A DNA stretch of 49,738 bases from Pyrinomonadaceae bacterium (GCA_019694395.1 JAIBCC010000039.1:1-49738); one strand, 5' to 3'. Shown: positions 8,394 to 17,127, counted from the first letter of the stretch. Numbers and translations: made by a program. The notes: a model not told the origin generated them from the sequence alone.

Positions 8394-8834
8394 ATGAATA
8401 AAAAGTTTTTGTCATTCTGCATAACTTTCATGATAGGTTTGTCCCTGACAACTTTTTATTCTGTTTCTACTCAGCTAAAAAAAGACAATTCAAATTTGCC
8501 GAAATCTTGTATGTTTGAAGAAACTTCAGAAGTTTTTTCACAAAAACATTATTTTTCATCTCAAGAAGTTGACGGACTTTTAGGAAAAAAAGTAAGAAAT
8601 CTCAAGTGCGGCAAAATCAAATGTCCGATTGGTTCTGAATATTGCTCAAGTGTAGAAATCGGCGAAACAGGAAAAGTAATTGGACTCCAGCCGAGAGACG
8701 GATTGCCGGGTTATTTGATAGTAATTGGATGGGATAACAAATCTGAGAACTTTCGATTCACAACTGCCGAACAAAATCCTTACCGGTTTGTTTCATACGT
8801 TGGAAATAACGGTTCATTTGAATTTATAGATTAA
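8394..8834 (+). CDS. Small exported hypothetical protein
   Basis: A 146-residue protein with an N-terminal signal or anchor (KKFLSFCITFMIGLSLTTFY). The rest is a compact soluble domain with five cysteines, including CGKIKCP and YCSS, and a small beta-rich C-terminus (GLPGYLIVIGWDN). The cysteine spacing suggests disulfides after export. I do not recognise the family. It lies 28 bases after the radical SAM gene and 3 bases before the glycosyltransferase, so all three are probably one transcript. Confidence 0.75.
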   Translation: MNKKFLSFCITFMIGLSLTTFYSVSTQLKKDNSNLPKSCMFEETSEVFSQKHYFSSQEVDGLLGKKVRNLKCGKIKCPIGSEYCSSVEIGETGKVIGLQPRDGLPGYLIVIGWDNKSENFRFTTAEQNPYRFVSYVGNNGSFEFID

Positions 8835-8837
8835 TAG

Positions 8838-10019
8838 ATGTCAGCAAACACACCAAAAATCTTAATTATCTCATCTGATACAGGCGGCGGACACCGTTCT
8901 GCTGCTGCTGCATTGGTCGAAGGTGTGCAGCGGTTTTGGGAAGGCGATTCAAAAATTGTCAAGGTCATCAAAGGTGTCGAAGAATCTCACCATATTACAG
9001 ATAGACTCGTCAATATTTACAATTGGATTTTGCGGAACAAACAGCATTGGATGAAATATTTGTATTGGGTAGTCAATACGATTCGTCCCGAAAAGAGGAC
9101 ATTTTTTATGAAGAAATGTGTCCCTTATTTTGTCGAAGTTTTTGAAAAATACGTTCCGCATGCCGTCATCAGTGTCCATCCATTGACTCAGCATATTGTT
9201 TCTAAAGTCTTGAGACAGCTTAATTTACTTGATAAAGTTCCATTAGTGACAGTTGTTACCGATCCTTGTTACGGATTTTGGAAAGGTTGGGCTTGTGATG
9301 ATGTTTCGCTGTATTTGGTCGCTAATGAAGACGCGCAGCAACAGCTTTTGGATTACGGAGTTCCAGCCGAAAAAATTAAAATTTCGGGGATGCCGGTTAA
9401 TCCGAAATTCCACGAAGTCAGCGAGGTTGATGCTCAAAATGCACGCTCTGCTTTTGGCTTAAATCCCGAAAAATTCACAGTTTTTGTAAATGCAGGTTGG
9501 ATTGGCGGCGGCAATATTCCGCAAATCTTCCGCGAATTTGCACACGGAGAATTAGACGTTCAGGCAATTTTTCTGGCGGGTAAAAACGAAGATTTACGCA
9601 AAGAAGCCGAAGAAATCGCCAAAACCGCAAAATTCCCAATTAAGGTTATCGGCTATTCGGATGAAATTGAAAAACTGATGCAGTCGGCAAATGTTATGGT
9701 TTCAAAGCTTGGCGGTTTGACGACTTTTGAAGCCTTAGCGTGTCATTTACCGATAATTGCCGATGCAACGACTCCACCAATGCCGCAGGAAGCCGGAACA
9801 GTCAAGATGATTGCAAATAAAGGCGCAGGAATTTTGCTGGAAAAAACAAGCGATATTGTTCCAACTATTAAAACTCTGGTCGAAGATTCCAAAAAATATC
9901 GGGCGATGAAAGAAGCAACCGCCGGATTAACGATTCCGAATTCAACTAAGATCATTATCGAAGAAATAGCCGCTTTACTTCCCAACCAAAACGCTCAAAA
10001 AATGGCAAAAACGGCTTAG
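8838..10019 (+). CDS. MGDG-synthase-like glycosyltransferase (GT28 family)
   Basis: A 393-residue GT-B enzyme. The N-terminal domain begins with ILIISSDTGGGHRSAA, the hallmark of monogalactosyldiacylglycerol synthase and processive diacylglycerol glucosyltransferases. The C-terminal domain contains the donor-binding loop KLGGLTTFEALACHLPII. The family moves a hexose from a nucleotide sugar to diacylglycerol at the inner face of the membrane, so this probably makes a glycolipid. The acceptor may differ in an organism with unusual core lipids. It is the last gene of the radical SAM unit. Its stop overlaps, tail to tail, the stop of the kinase gene by three bases, leaving no room for a terminator. 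Confidence 0.87.
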   Translation: MSANTPKILIISSDTGGGHRSAAAALVEGVQRFWEGDSKIVKVIKGVEESHHITDRLVNIYNWILRNKQHWMKYLYWVVNTIRPEKRTFFMKKCVPYFVEVFEKYVPHAVISVHPLTQHIVSKVLRQLNLLDKVPLVTVVTDPCYGFWKGWACDDVSLYLVANEDAQQQLLDYGVPAEKIKISGMPVNPKFHEVSEVDAQNARSAFGLNPEKFTVFVNAGWIGGGNIPQIFREFAHGELDVQAIFLAGKNEDLRKEAEEIAKTAKFPIKVIGYSDEIEKLMQSANVMVSKLGGLTTFEALACHLPIIADATTPPMPQEAGTVKMIANKGAGILLEKTSDIVPTIKTLVEDSKKYRAMKEATAGLTIPNSTKIIIEEIAALLPNQNAQKMAKTA

Positions 10020-13000
10020 GCTCCATTCCAAAAACTGATTTTCCCGGATACATCTGCACTGAACAAAGTTTTTCCATCTTCAGTAAAATAGAGCTGATTG
10101 ATTTGTTTTTGGCTGGCGCGAAAGGCTAAAACCTGCTGTCCCGTTTCCAGATTCCACAAACGAATTACGCCAACATCACTGGAAGTTGCCAGACGTTTTC
10201 CGTCCGGCGAAAAGGCAACGGCGAAAACACCTGCGCTTGAACCTTTGAGTTCATAAATCAGTTTTCCATCCGAAATTCGATAAATTCGGGCAATATCATC
10301 CGCTCCGCCGACAGCTAAAAATTTCCCGTCGTTTGAAAAAACAACCTGATAAATCGGCTTTTTAGCATCTTTAAGATCAAAAATAAGTTTGCCGTTCTCA
10401 GTATTCCAAAGTTTAACCGTTTTATCGAGACTGCCGGAAGCCAATAGTTTATCATCCGGTGAAATTGCCAGAGTTTTAATGTTGCTGGTATGTCCTTTTA
10501 ATTCAGATATTTGCTGATTATTTGCAGTCTCAAATTTTTTAATTATCTCGTCTTCACCGGCAGCAAAAAAATGTTTTCCGTCACGGTTGAAAATGATTGT
10601 GTAAACATTTTTTACAAAAGGTTTTATTTCTCCTAAATCACTTCCATCCGAGAATCTTCTGGAAATGATTGAGCCATTTGAGGTTGCGTAAAGAACTCGA
10701 TCGCTTTCCGTAGAAATTGCATTTGCCAAATGTGGACGTTTTTCGGAAATTGTCCAGATTTTTCTTTTATTTGAAAGATCAAAAAGACTATTTTCAAAAT
10801 TAGCACTGGCAGAATTATAAAAGTAGCGCAAATCTTTGGAAAAAGCATTCAAGTTTCCATTATTGACCAACGAATTTCCACTTAAAAGCTCATCTGCATT
10901 CCACAAATTAAGAGTAAAATCAGATGAAACTGTGGCTAGTTTTTTGCCGTCTGGTGAAAACTTCAGGTCGTGAATTCCGCCGAAATGTCCTTTTAATTCG
11001 TTGATTATTTCACCCGTTTCGAGGTCGGTAAATTTGATAGCGCGATCCCAGCTGCCCGAAACCAAAACTTTTCCATCAGGCGAAAAACTGAGTGCTTTGA
11101 CGTTGGCTTGATGATTTTTGAAAAGGCGAATCGGCTGCAAAATTTCTGCATCAAAGAGAATGATCTCACCGTTGAAACTATTGCCGGCAATGACTTTATC
11201 TTGTTTTGAGAAAACAATTTTCCAACCGTCTAAAGACTTATATTTTTCATCTTCGGGATTGACGCGAAAGACTTTTGTATTCCAATTTTCAAGCGTTATC
11301 AAAGCCAAAATCCCTGCGCCGCCCGCCGCAACTTTTTTACCGTCGTGGGAAAAACTCAAATCCTGATATTCGGGAATCGGATTAGGCAACGGAATGATCT
11401 TTTTGATTTCTGCTCCCGTTTCAGCATTCCAAAATCGCAAAGTTCCATCCTGACTTCCTGTAACAATGATTTTTCCGTCAGGCGAAATATCAACCGCGCG
11501 AATTCGTTTTTCGTGTCCGGCTAAATTGAGAACTTCTTTGGCGGTTGCAGTTTCGTAAACTTTGACCAACGGAGACTTATTTGAACTTGAAACAACTACA
11601 AACCGCTTGCCATCGGGTGAAAATTTAACCCGCCACGCCCCAATTTGTTCGGCGGTTTGAGCCAGTAATTTTCCGCTTTCGGCATCAAAAATACGGGTTA
11701 TATTATCGTTGCAGGCTGTTGCCAAAAGTTTTCCGTCAGCCGAATAATCAACGCTCCAAACTTCGTCAGGATGCGGAATCGCAAGAATTTTGCTGGGCGG
11801 ATTGAGCAAATTGTTGAGGAAATACCACTCAAATCCGCGCAAATCCTCTTCATCGTTTTGGGGGCGATATTTTTCGACTAAATCTTTGACGCTGTTGAGA
11901 TTAGCATTTTCGTATTCCCGCGCCGCCAGAATCATTTCGGCTGAATACGCAAGGCGGCGATTTTCACGGGCTTGGGCTGCAGTGCGAAACGTTTGAAAAA
12001 TTACGGTCGCCAGCCAGCCGAACAAAAGCAGAAAAATTCCGCTCGCAACGGCTAAAGCGATCTTGTGACGGCTGATGTATTTTTTCGCCCGATAAAAAGC
12101 CGTATTTGGTCGAGCAGAAATCGGTAAATCATTCAGATAATTGAAAATATCATCGCGTAGTTCGCTGGCAGTTTGGTAACGCTCAAGCGGATTTTTGGCT
12201 AAAGATTTTAGGAGAATAGCTTCAAGTTCTGAATTTTGAATTTTGAATTTTGAATTTTGAATTGCTGAAGGTAAAACAATTTCTTCGGTGGTGATAATTC
12301 GCAAAATTTCGTTGAGCGATTTGTCTTTGAAAGAATGCGGACGAGTATTAGTCAAAAGCTCGTAAAGCACCACGCCGAGACTGTAAACATCTGAAGCCAT
12401 TGTGATTACATCGCCATTGATTTGTTCGGGCGAAGCGTATTCAGGTGTGAATGCGTTGCCTTTCAGCGTTTGCTCGGCGGAAAAATCAACCTCATCGGTT
12501 TGTAAAAGTTTGGCAATACCGAAATCCAGCAATTTAACTTTGCCGTCCTTCTTGACCAAAATATTATTCGGTTTCAAATCACGATGAACGATCAGATTTT
12601 GATGGGCAAAAGTGACCGCTTCGCAGACTTTCAGGAACAAATTCAAACGCTGATTGACGGATAAATTTTCTTTTTCGCAATATTCATCCAACGGCAAACC
12701 TTCGACGTATTCCATTACCAGAAAAGGAGTTCCGTCATCGGTTGCGCCTCCGTCGAGAATCCGCGCAATGTTTTCGTGTTCCAAACGCGCCAGAATTTGA
12801 CGTTCACGGCGAAAGTTTTCTTTAGTTGATTTTGTTTCGGAAAAGGCAGGAATTAATTTGATAGCAACTTCTTTGGAAAAATCGTCAATCCGCGTGGCAA
12901 GATAAACCGAGCCCATTCCGCCTTTGCCCAAAAGTTTTTCCAATTTGTAAGAACCGATCTTTCGCCCAACCAATGAATCTTCGGTTTCGTTGAAAATTGA

Positions 13001-13243
13001 TTTAACCTGTGTAAATTTCGGCGTTTCGATAAAAGATTCGGATTTATCAAGGGCGGAAATCAGTTTTTCAAGTTCAAAATGGATTTCGGGGGAGAGATTT
13101 TTTTGTTCTAAAAACTTGGATTGAGTTTCGGGTGACGCATCTAAATATTCGTCAAAAAGCTCATCAATTTTTTGCCAAGTTTCTTGGCTGAATTTTTGAT
13201 TTTTGATTTTTGATTTTTGATTGGATAAGGATTTATCTTTCAT
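10016..13243 (-). CDS. Transmembrane Ser/Thr protein kinase with C-terminal WD40 propeller
   Basis: A 1075-residue receptor-type kinase. Residues 1-90 are a helical lead. The kinase domain spans about 98-370: glycine loop GKGGMGSVY (106-114), K129, HRD at 220-222, DFG at 240-242 and YASPEQ at 269-274, all intact. One membrane helix lies at about 394-418. After a linker, about 480-1075 form repeated WD40 blades with recurring FSPDGK and GS.D.T..FW motifs, enough for two propellers, probably outside the cytoplasmic membrane. It is the third gene of the sigma-FHB-kinase operon; its ATG overlaps the FHB stop (ATGA). The likely job is sensing by the propeller and phosphorylation of the ECF factor or a partner. 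Two four-copy heptamer arrays lie inside the gene. Confidence 0.93.
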   Translation of the reverse strand: MKDKSLSNQKSKIKNQKFSQETWQKIDELFDEYLDASPETQSKFLEQKNLSPEIHFELEKLISALDKSESFIETPKFTQVKSIFNETEDSLVGRKIGSYKLEKLLGKGGMGSVYLATRIDDFSKEVAIKLIPAFSETKSTKENFRRERQILARLEHENIARILDGGATDDGTPFLVMEYVEGLPLDEYCEKENLSVNQRLNLFLKVCEAVTFAHQNLIVHRDLKPNNILVKKDGKVKLLDFGIAKLLQTDEVDFSAEQTLKGNAFTPEYASPEQINGDVITMASDVYSLGVVLYELLTNTRPHSFKDKSLNEILRIITTEEIVLPSAIQNSKFKIQNSELEAILLKSLAKNPLERYQTASELRDDIFNYLNDLPISARPNTAFYRAKKYISRHKIALAVASGIFLLLFGWLATVIFQTFRTAAQARENRRLAYSAEMILAAREYENANLNSVKDLVEKYRPQNDEEDLRGFEWYFLNNLLNPPSKILAIPHPDEVWSVDYSADGKLLATACNDNITRIFDAESGKLLAQTAEQIGAWRVKFSPDGKRFVVVSSSNKSPLVKVYETATAKEVLNLAGHEKRIRAVDISPDGKIIVTGSQDGTLRFWNAETGAEIKKIIPLPNPIPEYQDLSFSHDGKKVAAGGAGILALITLENWNTKVFRVNPEDEKYKSLDGWKIVFSKQDKVIAGNSFNGEIILFDAEILQPIRLFKNHQANVKALSFSPDGKVLVSGSWDRAIKFTDLETGEIINELKGHFGGIHDLKFSPDGKKLATVSSDFTLNLWNADELLSGNSLVNNGNLNAFSKDLRYFYNSASANFENSLFDLSNKRKIWTISEKRPHLANAISTESDRVLYATSNGSIISRRFSDGSDLGEIKPFVKNVYTIIFNRDGKHFFAAGEDEIIKKFETANNQQISELKGHTSNIKTLAISPDDKLLASGSLDKTVKLWNTENGKLIFDLKDAKKPIYQVVFSNDGKFLAVGGADDIARIYRISDGKLIYELKGSSAGVFAVAFSPDGKRLATSSDVGVIRLWNLETGQQVLAFRASQKQINQLYFTEDGKTLFSADVSGKISFWNGA
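12234..12261 (-). repeat. Heptamer array (4 copies) inside the kinase gene
   Basis: Four perfect copies of TTTTGAA on the plus strand (TTCAAAA in the coding strand). They encode the linker IQNSKFKIQNSE in the C-lobe of the kinase domain. Seven is not a multiple of three, so gain or loss of one unit would shift the frame. Confidence 0.9.
13193..13220 (-). repeat. Heptamer array (4 copies) near the 5' end of the kinase gene
   Basis: Four perfect copies of TTTTTGA on the plus strand (TCAAAAA in the coding strand), covering roughly codons 8-17 of the kinase (NQKSKIKNQK). A one-unit change would frameshift almost the whole protein. Confidence 0.9.
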
Positions 13244-13587
13244 TTTGCTGCAGATTTTCTTGAAGCCACCATAATTGCTACAATTTCGCTGGCTTCCTGA
13301 CGCAGTGATTCAACTAAATTCGGTTTCAATAATTCGCTTTCGATAATCATTTCCAACCAAAATTCGCTTTCATCTGCTTCCTCTTCAACAATCCCAGGTT
13401 TTGAAATAAATTCAGCTTTGGAGCGTCCGCGACAAGCCGCACGATAATTTGCTGATACTGATGTTCCCGATCTGACAAGCTGATTGGCGACCGCTTTTCC
13501 AGCAACTGTGTTCGGTAATGCGTCAACCAATTTAAGAATTCGTAAGGCAAAATTCTTAGTTCGTTTTTTCAAATCTTCTTCTTTCAT
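13240..13587 (-). CDS. Four-helix-bundle protein (TIGR02436 / S23-type)
   Basis: A 115-residue all-helical protein with the family hallmarks: FALRILKLVDALP, then GKAVANQLVRSGTSVSANYRAACRGRS, then FWLEMIIESELL. The family was first seen in 23S rRNA intervening sequences and forms small pentameric bundles; its molecular role is poorly known. Here it sits between sigma factor and kinase genes, and its stop overlaps the kinase start. That invites the idea that it is a structural or regulatory partner in the circuit, perhaps an anti-sigma or scaffold. No biochemical evidence supports this. The gene is complete. Confidence 0.85.
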   Translation of the reverse strand: MKEEDLKKRTKNFALRILKLVDALPNTVAGKAVANQLVRSGTSVSANYRAACRGRSKAEFISKPGIVEEEADESEFWLEMIIESELLKPNLVESLRQEASEIVAIMVASRKSAAK

Positions 13588-13602
13588 AACACCATTCGCA
13601 AA

Positions 13603-13623
13603 TCAAAAATCAAAAATCAAAAA
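13603..13623. repeat. Heptamer array (3 copies) at the end of the ECF gene
   Basis: Three perfect copies of TCAAAAA on the plus strand. The stop codon of the sigma factor gene (minus strand, 13617-13619) lies inside this array, so copy-number change would alter the spacing to the next gene. Confidence 0.85.
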
Positions 13624-14183
13624 TTGGATAATTCATTATAAAGCCACGCTTTAGCTTTCAGCCATTCGCGTTTGACGGTGATTTCGGAAACGCCTAGAAC
13701 TTCGCCCGTTTCTTCGGCAGAAAGTCCGCCAAAGTAGCGCAATTCCACGATTTTCGCTTTTCGTTCGTCGAATTTTTCCAATCGTTCCAGAGCTTCGTGT
13801 AATTCAACAATTGATTCGTCCGCGCCTTCTGAAAAAAGCGCAACATCTTCCAAATTTACTTTTTCTGCGCCACTGCCGCGTTTTTGATAATTTTTGGCGC
13901 GGGCATAATCAACCAGCAAATTCCGCATCACGCGCGAGGCAACGGCAAAAAAATGATTTCGATTTTGCCAGTCGGTTCCGCTTTGGTCAACTAATTTCAA
14001 ATAGGCTTCGTTGATGATCTCGGTCGTTTGGAGCGTGTGACCGCCATTTTCTTTGGCGCGGTAGCGTTTGGCAATTAGCCGTAACTCGTTGTAAACAATT
14101 GGCAAAACTTCATCCAAAGCGGACGCATTTCCATTGCGCCAGTCTTGTAAATACTGTGTGATTTCGGGTGAATTTTGTCTCAT
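13617..14183 (-). CDS. ECF sigma factor, TIGR02999 (Ser/Thr-kinase-associated) type
   Basis: A 188-residue sigma factor with region 2 (about 10-95: IVYNELRLIAKRYR, HTLQTTEIINEAYLKLVD, HFFAVASRVMRNLLVDYAR) and region 4 (about 125-185: FDERKAKIVELRYFGGLSAEE, GVSEITVKREWLKAKAWLY). This is the TIGR02999 class common in Acidobacteria, Planctomycetes and myxobacteria. ECFs of kinase-linked groups are thought to be switched on by a partner Ser/Thr kinase; PknT/EcfP of Vibrio is the worked example. Here a kinase gene lies in the same operon. The divergent neighbours all carry an ECF-like two-box promoter, and this sigma factor is the obvious candidate to read it. No such box precedes its own gene. 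Confidence 0.93.
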   Translation of the reverse strand: MRQNSPEITQYLQDWRNGNASALDEVLPIVYNELRLIAKRYRAKENGGHTLQTTEIINEAYLKLVDQSGTDWQNRNHFFAVASRVMRNLLVDYARAKNYQKRGSGAEKVNLEDVALFSEGADESIVELHEALERLEKFDERKAKIVELRYFGGLSAEETGEVLGVSEITVKREWLKAKAWLYNELSNF

Positions 14184-14283
14184 TTATCAGAAATTGGGGC
14201 AAATAATTTTAGCATAAAAAATCGCGTTTCTGATGGTTGCAAAAGCCTTTTTCGATGCCTGCAATATTTTTATTAAAAAAAAT

Positions 14284-14310
14284 GATACGACTTGGCAAAA
14301 AATCTCGCTG
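14284..14310 (+). promoter_or_regulatory. Two-box ECF-type promoter, copy 1
   Basis: GATACGA (14284-14290), 12 bases, TCTCGCTG (14303-14310). The lipoprotein gene start is 24 bases further on, with AGGAG at 14321-14325. The geometry (GATAC, 16 bases, TCGCTG) suits an ECF -35/-10 pair. This copy drives the longest unit, six genes. Confidence 0.7.
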
Positions 14311-14333
14311 ATGTAGGCGTAGGAGAAATTTTT

Positions 14334-14909
14334 ATGTTCAAAAAGTTATTTTTGCTAGGTTTGATCAGTTCTTTTTTAATGGCTTGCGGCGCAAAAGTTG
14401 AAACAAATTCAAATAATTCAAATGCAGCGAGCGGACCTGCAAATGCAACAAATCCGGCGGCAAATACTAATGCGAATACCCCCAACTCTAACACTGCAAA
14501 CGCCGCCACCAAACCTGCCGAAGACAATTCGCCGAAACGAATTTCTTTCAGTAAAGGCGCAAACTGGGGAACGGCAAACGTGACGCTTGCACCGAACGCC
14601 ATGCAGCTTTTCGTGATTTCGGCAAAATCGGGGCAAACAATGGATGTTGAGTCGAGTTCAAAAGACGTTGCCATCAATTTACGCAAAGGAAAGGCGGAAA
14701 CTACTGAAGATTTCGGTTTTTTGAATGCTGAATTGCAAAGCAACGGCGATTTTGTTTTTGAAGTCAAAAACACCTCGAAAAAGGAAGTCAAAACTTCGAT
14801 CAAAGTCACCATCGAAGGCGGAAACACAAAATCGGAAAAAACAGATGAAGATTTTGTTCCGGTTGATGATGACGACAAACCAATTCAATCAAATAAAAAA
14901 GGAAATTAA
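14334..14909 (+). CDS. Lipoprotein with PPC-like beta domain
   Basis: A 191-residue lipoprotein. The signal ends in the lipobox LMAC (C17), so it should be lipidated and held at a membrane. A linker rich in Asn, Ala, Thr and Pro follows (about 20-65). Then comes a beta-sandwich-like domain opening with RISFSKGANWG, carrying AKSGQTMDVES and ending GDFVFEVKNTSKKEV. The tail is acidic and polar. The domain is shared with the third, fourth and sixth genes of this unit and resembles pre-peptidase C-terminal (PPC) domains. ATG 14334 is right because AGGAG is eight bases upstream and a signal peptide begins there; the earlier in-frame TTG would read through the promoter. Confidence 0.85.
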   Translation: MFKKLFLLGLISSFLMACGAKVETNSNNSNAASGPANATNPAANTNANTPNSNTANAATKPAEDNSPKRISFSKGANWGTANVTLAPNAMQLFVISAKSGQTMDVESSSKDVAINLRKGKAETTEDFGFLNAELQSNGDFVFEVKNTSKKEVKTSIKVTIEGGNTKSEKTDEDFVPVDDDDKPIQSNKKGN

Positions 14910-14912
14910 ACT

Positions 14913-15440
14913 ATGCAGAAAACATTAATATTGTTGGTTTTATCGCTTGTCTTTGTTTTGGGAGTCAATGCTCAAGTCGCTAAAATGACGAGCGTTTACA
15001 CCAATACTCAAACCGATTGCAAAGCCGAAGAAAAATCTGAAGGTGATGAAGTCCCGTTTATTTGCAAAGCCGTCGGCGGCTATCGTTTGAGAATTATCCC
15101 TGCCGGAGCGCAAGCCGAAACTCTGGAAATCGTTGATAGCACAGGAGAAACAGTTGCGTCATTGGGAAATGTCGGTTACGGCTACACTTCATCCAAAAGA
15201 ATGCTGGAATGGCGAATGGCTAACGGAAAACCTTTTGCGGTAATTTTCAGAGTTTTTACCTACGATGAACAGAAAGCTCTTGATGCAGGCGATAATCCGT
15301 ATTTGCCGAAATACAAAACAGGCGAAAAGTTATTGGTTCGCGGACTGTCGGGCTACAGCCAGATTGATTTTGAAGTTGACGGAAAAGAAGCAAATGCCAA
15401 TGCCAAAGCACAGAAAATGGCGGATGAAAATTTTCAGTAA
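14913..15440 (+). CDS. Exported protein of unknown function
   Basis: A 175-residue protein with a clear signal peptide (KTLILLVLSLVFVLGVNAQ, cleavage after NAQ). The mature part has a cysteine pair (C33, C47 region) and a beta-rich domain with TLEIVDSTGETVASLGNV and KPFAVIFRVFTYDE. The C-terminus is polar and Ala/Asn-rich. I do not recognise the family. It is three bases after the lipoprotein gene and two bases before the next, in the operon driven by promoter copy 1. Confidence 0.8.
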   Translation: MQKTLILLVLSLVFVLGVNAQVAKMTSVYTNTQTDCKAEEKSEGDEVPFICKAVGGYRLRIIPAGAQAETLEIVDSTGETVASLGNVGYGYTSSKRMLEWRMANGKPFAVIFRVFTYDEQKALDAGDNPYLPKYKTGEKLLVRGLSGYSQIDFEVDGKEANANAKAQKMADENFQ

Positions 15441-15442
15441 AT

Positions 15443-15838
15443 ATGCGTAAAATACTTATTTTAATTAGTTTAATGGCTGCCTTTGTTTTATTTTCCAATG
15501 AAGCAAACGCTCAAACCAAAAAACGGATCGGTTTGGAAGAAGGGGCAGATTCGGTTCAAGTCAAAGGCAAAATTACGGGCAAACAATATGCTTTGTATGA
15601 AATTTATGTCAGCAAAGGCGATTCCTGGGATGTCAAATTAACTTCGAGCAATGATTATATCGGCTACACGGTCAAAGCTCCGAATGGAGACAAGTATGAT
15701 TTTCTGGAAGCTGCGCCGGTTGAGGGATATTACATCATCCGTGTCGAATTAAATTCGCGTGGCGCAAAATCTAAAAAGACTGCGGATTTTACACTGGATA
15801 TTAAGTTTGAAATGGCTTCAGGCAAACCAATCGGCTAA
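15443..15838 (+). CDS. Small exported PPC-like domain protein
   Basis: A 131-residue protein made of a signal peptide (RKILILISLMAAFVLFSNEA, cleaved near ANAQ) and one beta-sandwich domain: KRIGLEEGADSVQVKGKITG, YEIYVSKGDSWDVKLTSS, then GYYIIRVELNS. The order of an 'EGA' entry strand, a 'YxVxKGD' strand and a final 'YxxxV' strand matches PPC-type domains, which in other bacteria sit beside secreted enzymes. Here the domain stands alone. It probably binds an envelope or extracellular ligand, but this is an inference. Confidence 0.8.
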   Translation: MRKILILISLMAAFVLFSNEANAQTKKRIGLEEGADSVQVKGKITGKQYALYEIYVSKGDSWDVKLTSSNDYIGYTVKAPNGDKYDFLEAAPVEGYYIIRVELNSRGAKSKKTADFTLDIKFEMASGKPIG

Positions 15839-15857
15839 TTTCAGATTATTTTTTATT

Positions 15858-16679
15858 ATGAGCAAACTATTTATTTCATTGAGCTTATTGTTAGTGTCTG
15901 CACTTCCGACAGTTGCCCAAAGCGATATTCGCAAGGTTGATTTCAAAAATTTCACCTACGATGTGCAGATATTTGAAAAGAAAGAGAAACTGACCTTAAA
16001 AAACGGCGAATTCGACCGGAATACCGAAGATGACAAGTTGTTTTTTACTGCTTCGGCGGAAAATTACGGCGATCTTGACGGTGACGGAAGCGAAGAGGCA
16101 GTCGTTTTGACAATGATGAATACAGGCGGAACAGGTAATTTTTCCAGTGGAATTATTTTTACAATGAAAGGTGGAAAGCCTGTTGTTTTGACCGAATTTG
16201 AAGGCGGTGATCGAGCCTACGGCGGATTGGTTGACGCGAAAATTTTGAACAAAATGCTTATTGTTCAGCAATATGATGTCGGCGAAACAGGCGGGGCTTG
16301 CTGTCCCGAATTTATTGTTACCAAAACTTATAAATGGAACGGCAAAGAGCTTGAGCAGGTTGGTAAGCAGGAGCGTCGGGAATTGTATCCTTTGAATCGG
16401 ATCAAATTTGAAAAAGGATCTTCGCTTTCGATTATTCCTGTAAACCTTGAAAAATATGACCGCAAACGCTTTGTGGTCGGAGCCAGAAAAGGTCAAACCC
16501 TTTTGGTTTCGAGTGGTGCAAAAGGCATCAGCTACAATCTTTTCACAGGAGATGGTGAGGTTGAAAAAACCGATAACGGGATGATCGTGAAACTCAAAGA
16601 AACAGGTGATTTTGTTTTTGAAGTTGTTAATGATAACGAAAAAGATGTGAGCATTTCAATCACAGTGGAGATAAATTAA
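15858..16679 (+). CDS. Exported protein with EF-hand-like motif and PPC-like domain
   Basis: A 273-residue protein starting MSKLFISLSLLLVSALPTVA, with a signal peptide cleaved near VAQ. An N-terminal domain (about 25-170) contains DLDGDGSEEAVVLT, a calcium-binding-type loop as found in VCBS/FG-GAP-like proteins, and a CC pair in GETGGACCPEF. The C-terminal domain (about 180-273) is PPC-like: RIKFEKGSSLS, ARKGQTLLVSSGAKG, GDFVFEVVND. Translation is taken from ATG 15858, where the signal peptide begins; the frame is open further upstream but overlaps the previous gene. It ends flush with the next start (16679/16680). Confidence 0.82.
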   Translation: MSKLFISLSLLLVSALPTVAQSDIRKVDFKNFTYDVQIFEKKEKLTLKNGEFDRNTEDDKLFFTASAENYGDLDGDGSEEAVVLTMMNTGGTGNFSSGIIFTMKGGKPVVLTEFEGGDRAYGGLVDAKILNKMLIVQQYDVGETGGACCPEFIVTKTYKWNGKELEQVGKQERRELYPLNRIKFEKGSSLSIIPVNLEKYDRKRFVVGARKGQTLLVSSGAKGISYNLFTGDGEVEKTDNGMIVKLKETGDFVFEVVNDNEKDVSISITVEIN

Positions 16680-17123
16680 ATGAAGAAAGTATTGTGTTTA
16701 TTAGTGTTAAGCCTTGTTTTAGTGTTTTCGGCAAATGCTCAAGGTTTGAAAGATTACGTCGGGAAATATGAGTTTTCCGAAGAGGATGGCACTACGCCGG
16801 GCGGTGCTCCGGTTGTGGTTGGTCACGATTTGGAAATCAAAGCAGATGGCGGCGTTACCTTAACTGCTAACGGATTTCAGACAGGCAGAGATTTACTTGG
16901 AGTTGCCAAATTTGAGAACGGAAAACTGAACATCTATTTTACGCTTTATAATGACGGTGCGAATTCCACAACTCCTTACGACGGCGATGAACTGCTCTTA
17001 ACTCTGGAGTGGAAAACCGTTGCGGGCAAAAAAGTTTTGTGGACGACTTTCGGCAAATACAAACCGGCACTTATTACCGCTAAAAGAACAGGCGGAGTTT
17101 ATTTCAAAAAATCAAAGGATTAA
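16680..17123 (+). CDS. Small exported protein of unknown function
   Basis: A 147-residue protein with a signal peptide (KKVLCLLVLSLVLVFSANAQ). The mature part begins GLKDYVGKYEFSE and continues with HDLEIKADGGVTLTANG and ENGKLNIYFTLYND. This looks like a small beta-barrel of the lipocalin-like type ('YxGxYxF' followed by short strands), although the family is not certain. It begins on the base after the previous stop, so translation is coupled within the operon. Confidence 0.78.
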   Translation: MKKVLCLLVLSLVLVFSANAQGLKDYVGKYEFSEEDGTTPGGAPVVVGHDLEIKADGGVTLTANGFQTGRDLLGVAKFENGKLNIYFTLYNDGANSTTPYDGDELLLTLEWKTVAGKKVLWTTFGKYKPALITAKRTGGVYFKKSKD

Positions 17124-17127
17124 AAAT

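Noticed and set aside
14398..14928. Long alternative frames over the Asn/Ala/Pro-rich linker of the first lipoprotein
   Set aside because: The low-complexity linker keeps other frames open by composition. Only the main frame has a lipobox signal and a domain shared with neighbours.
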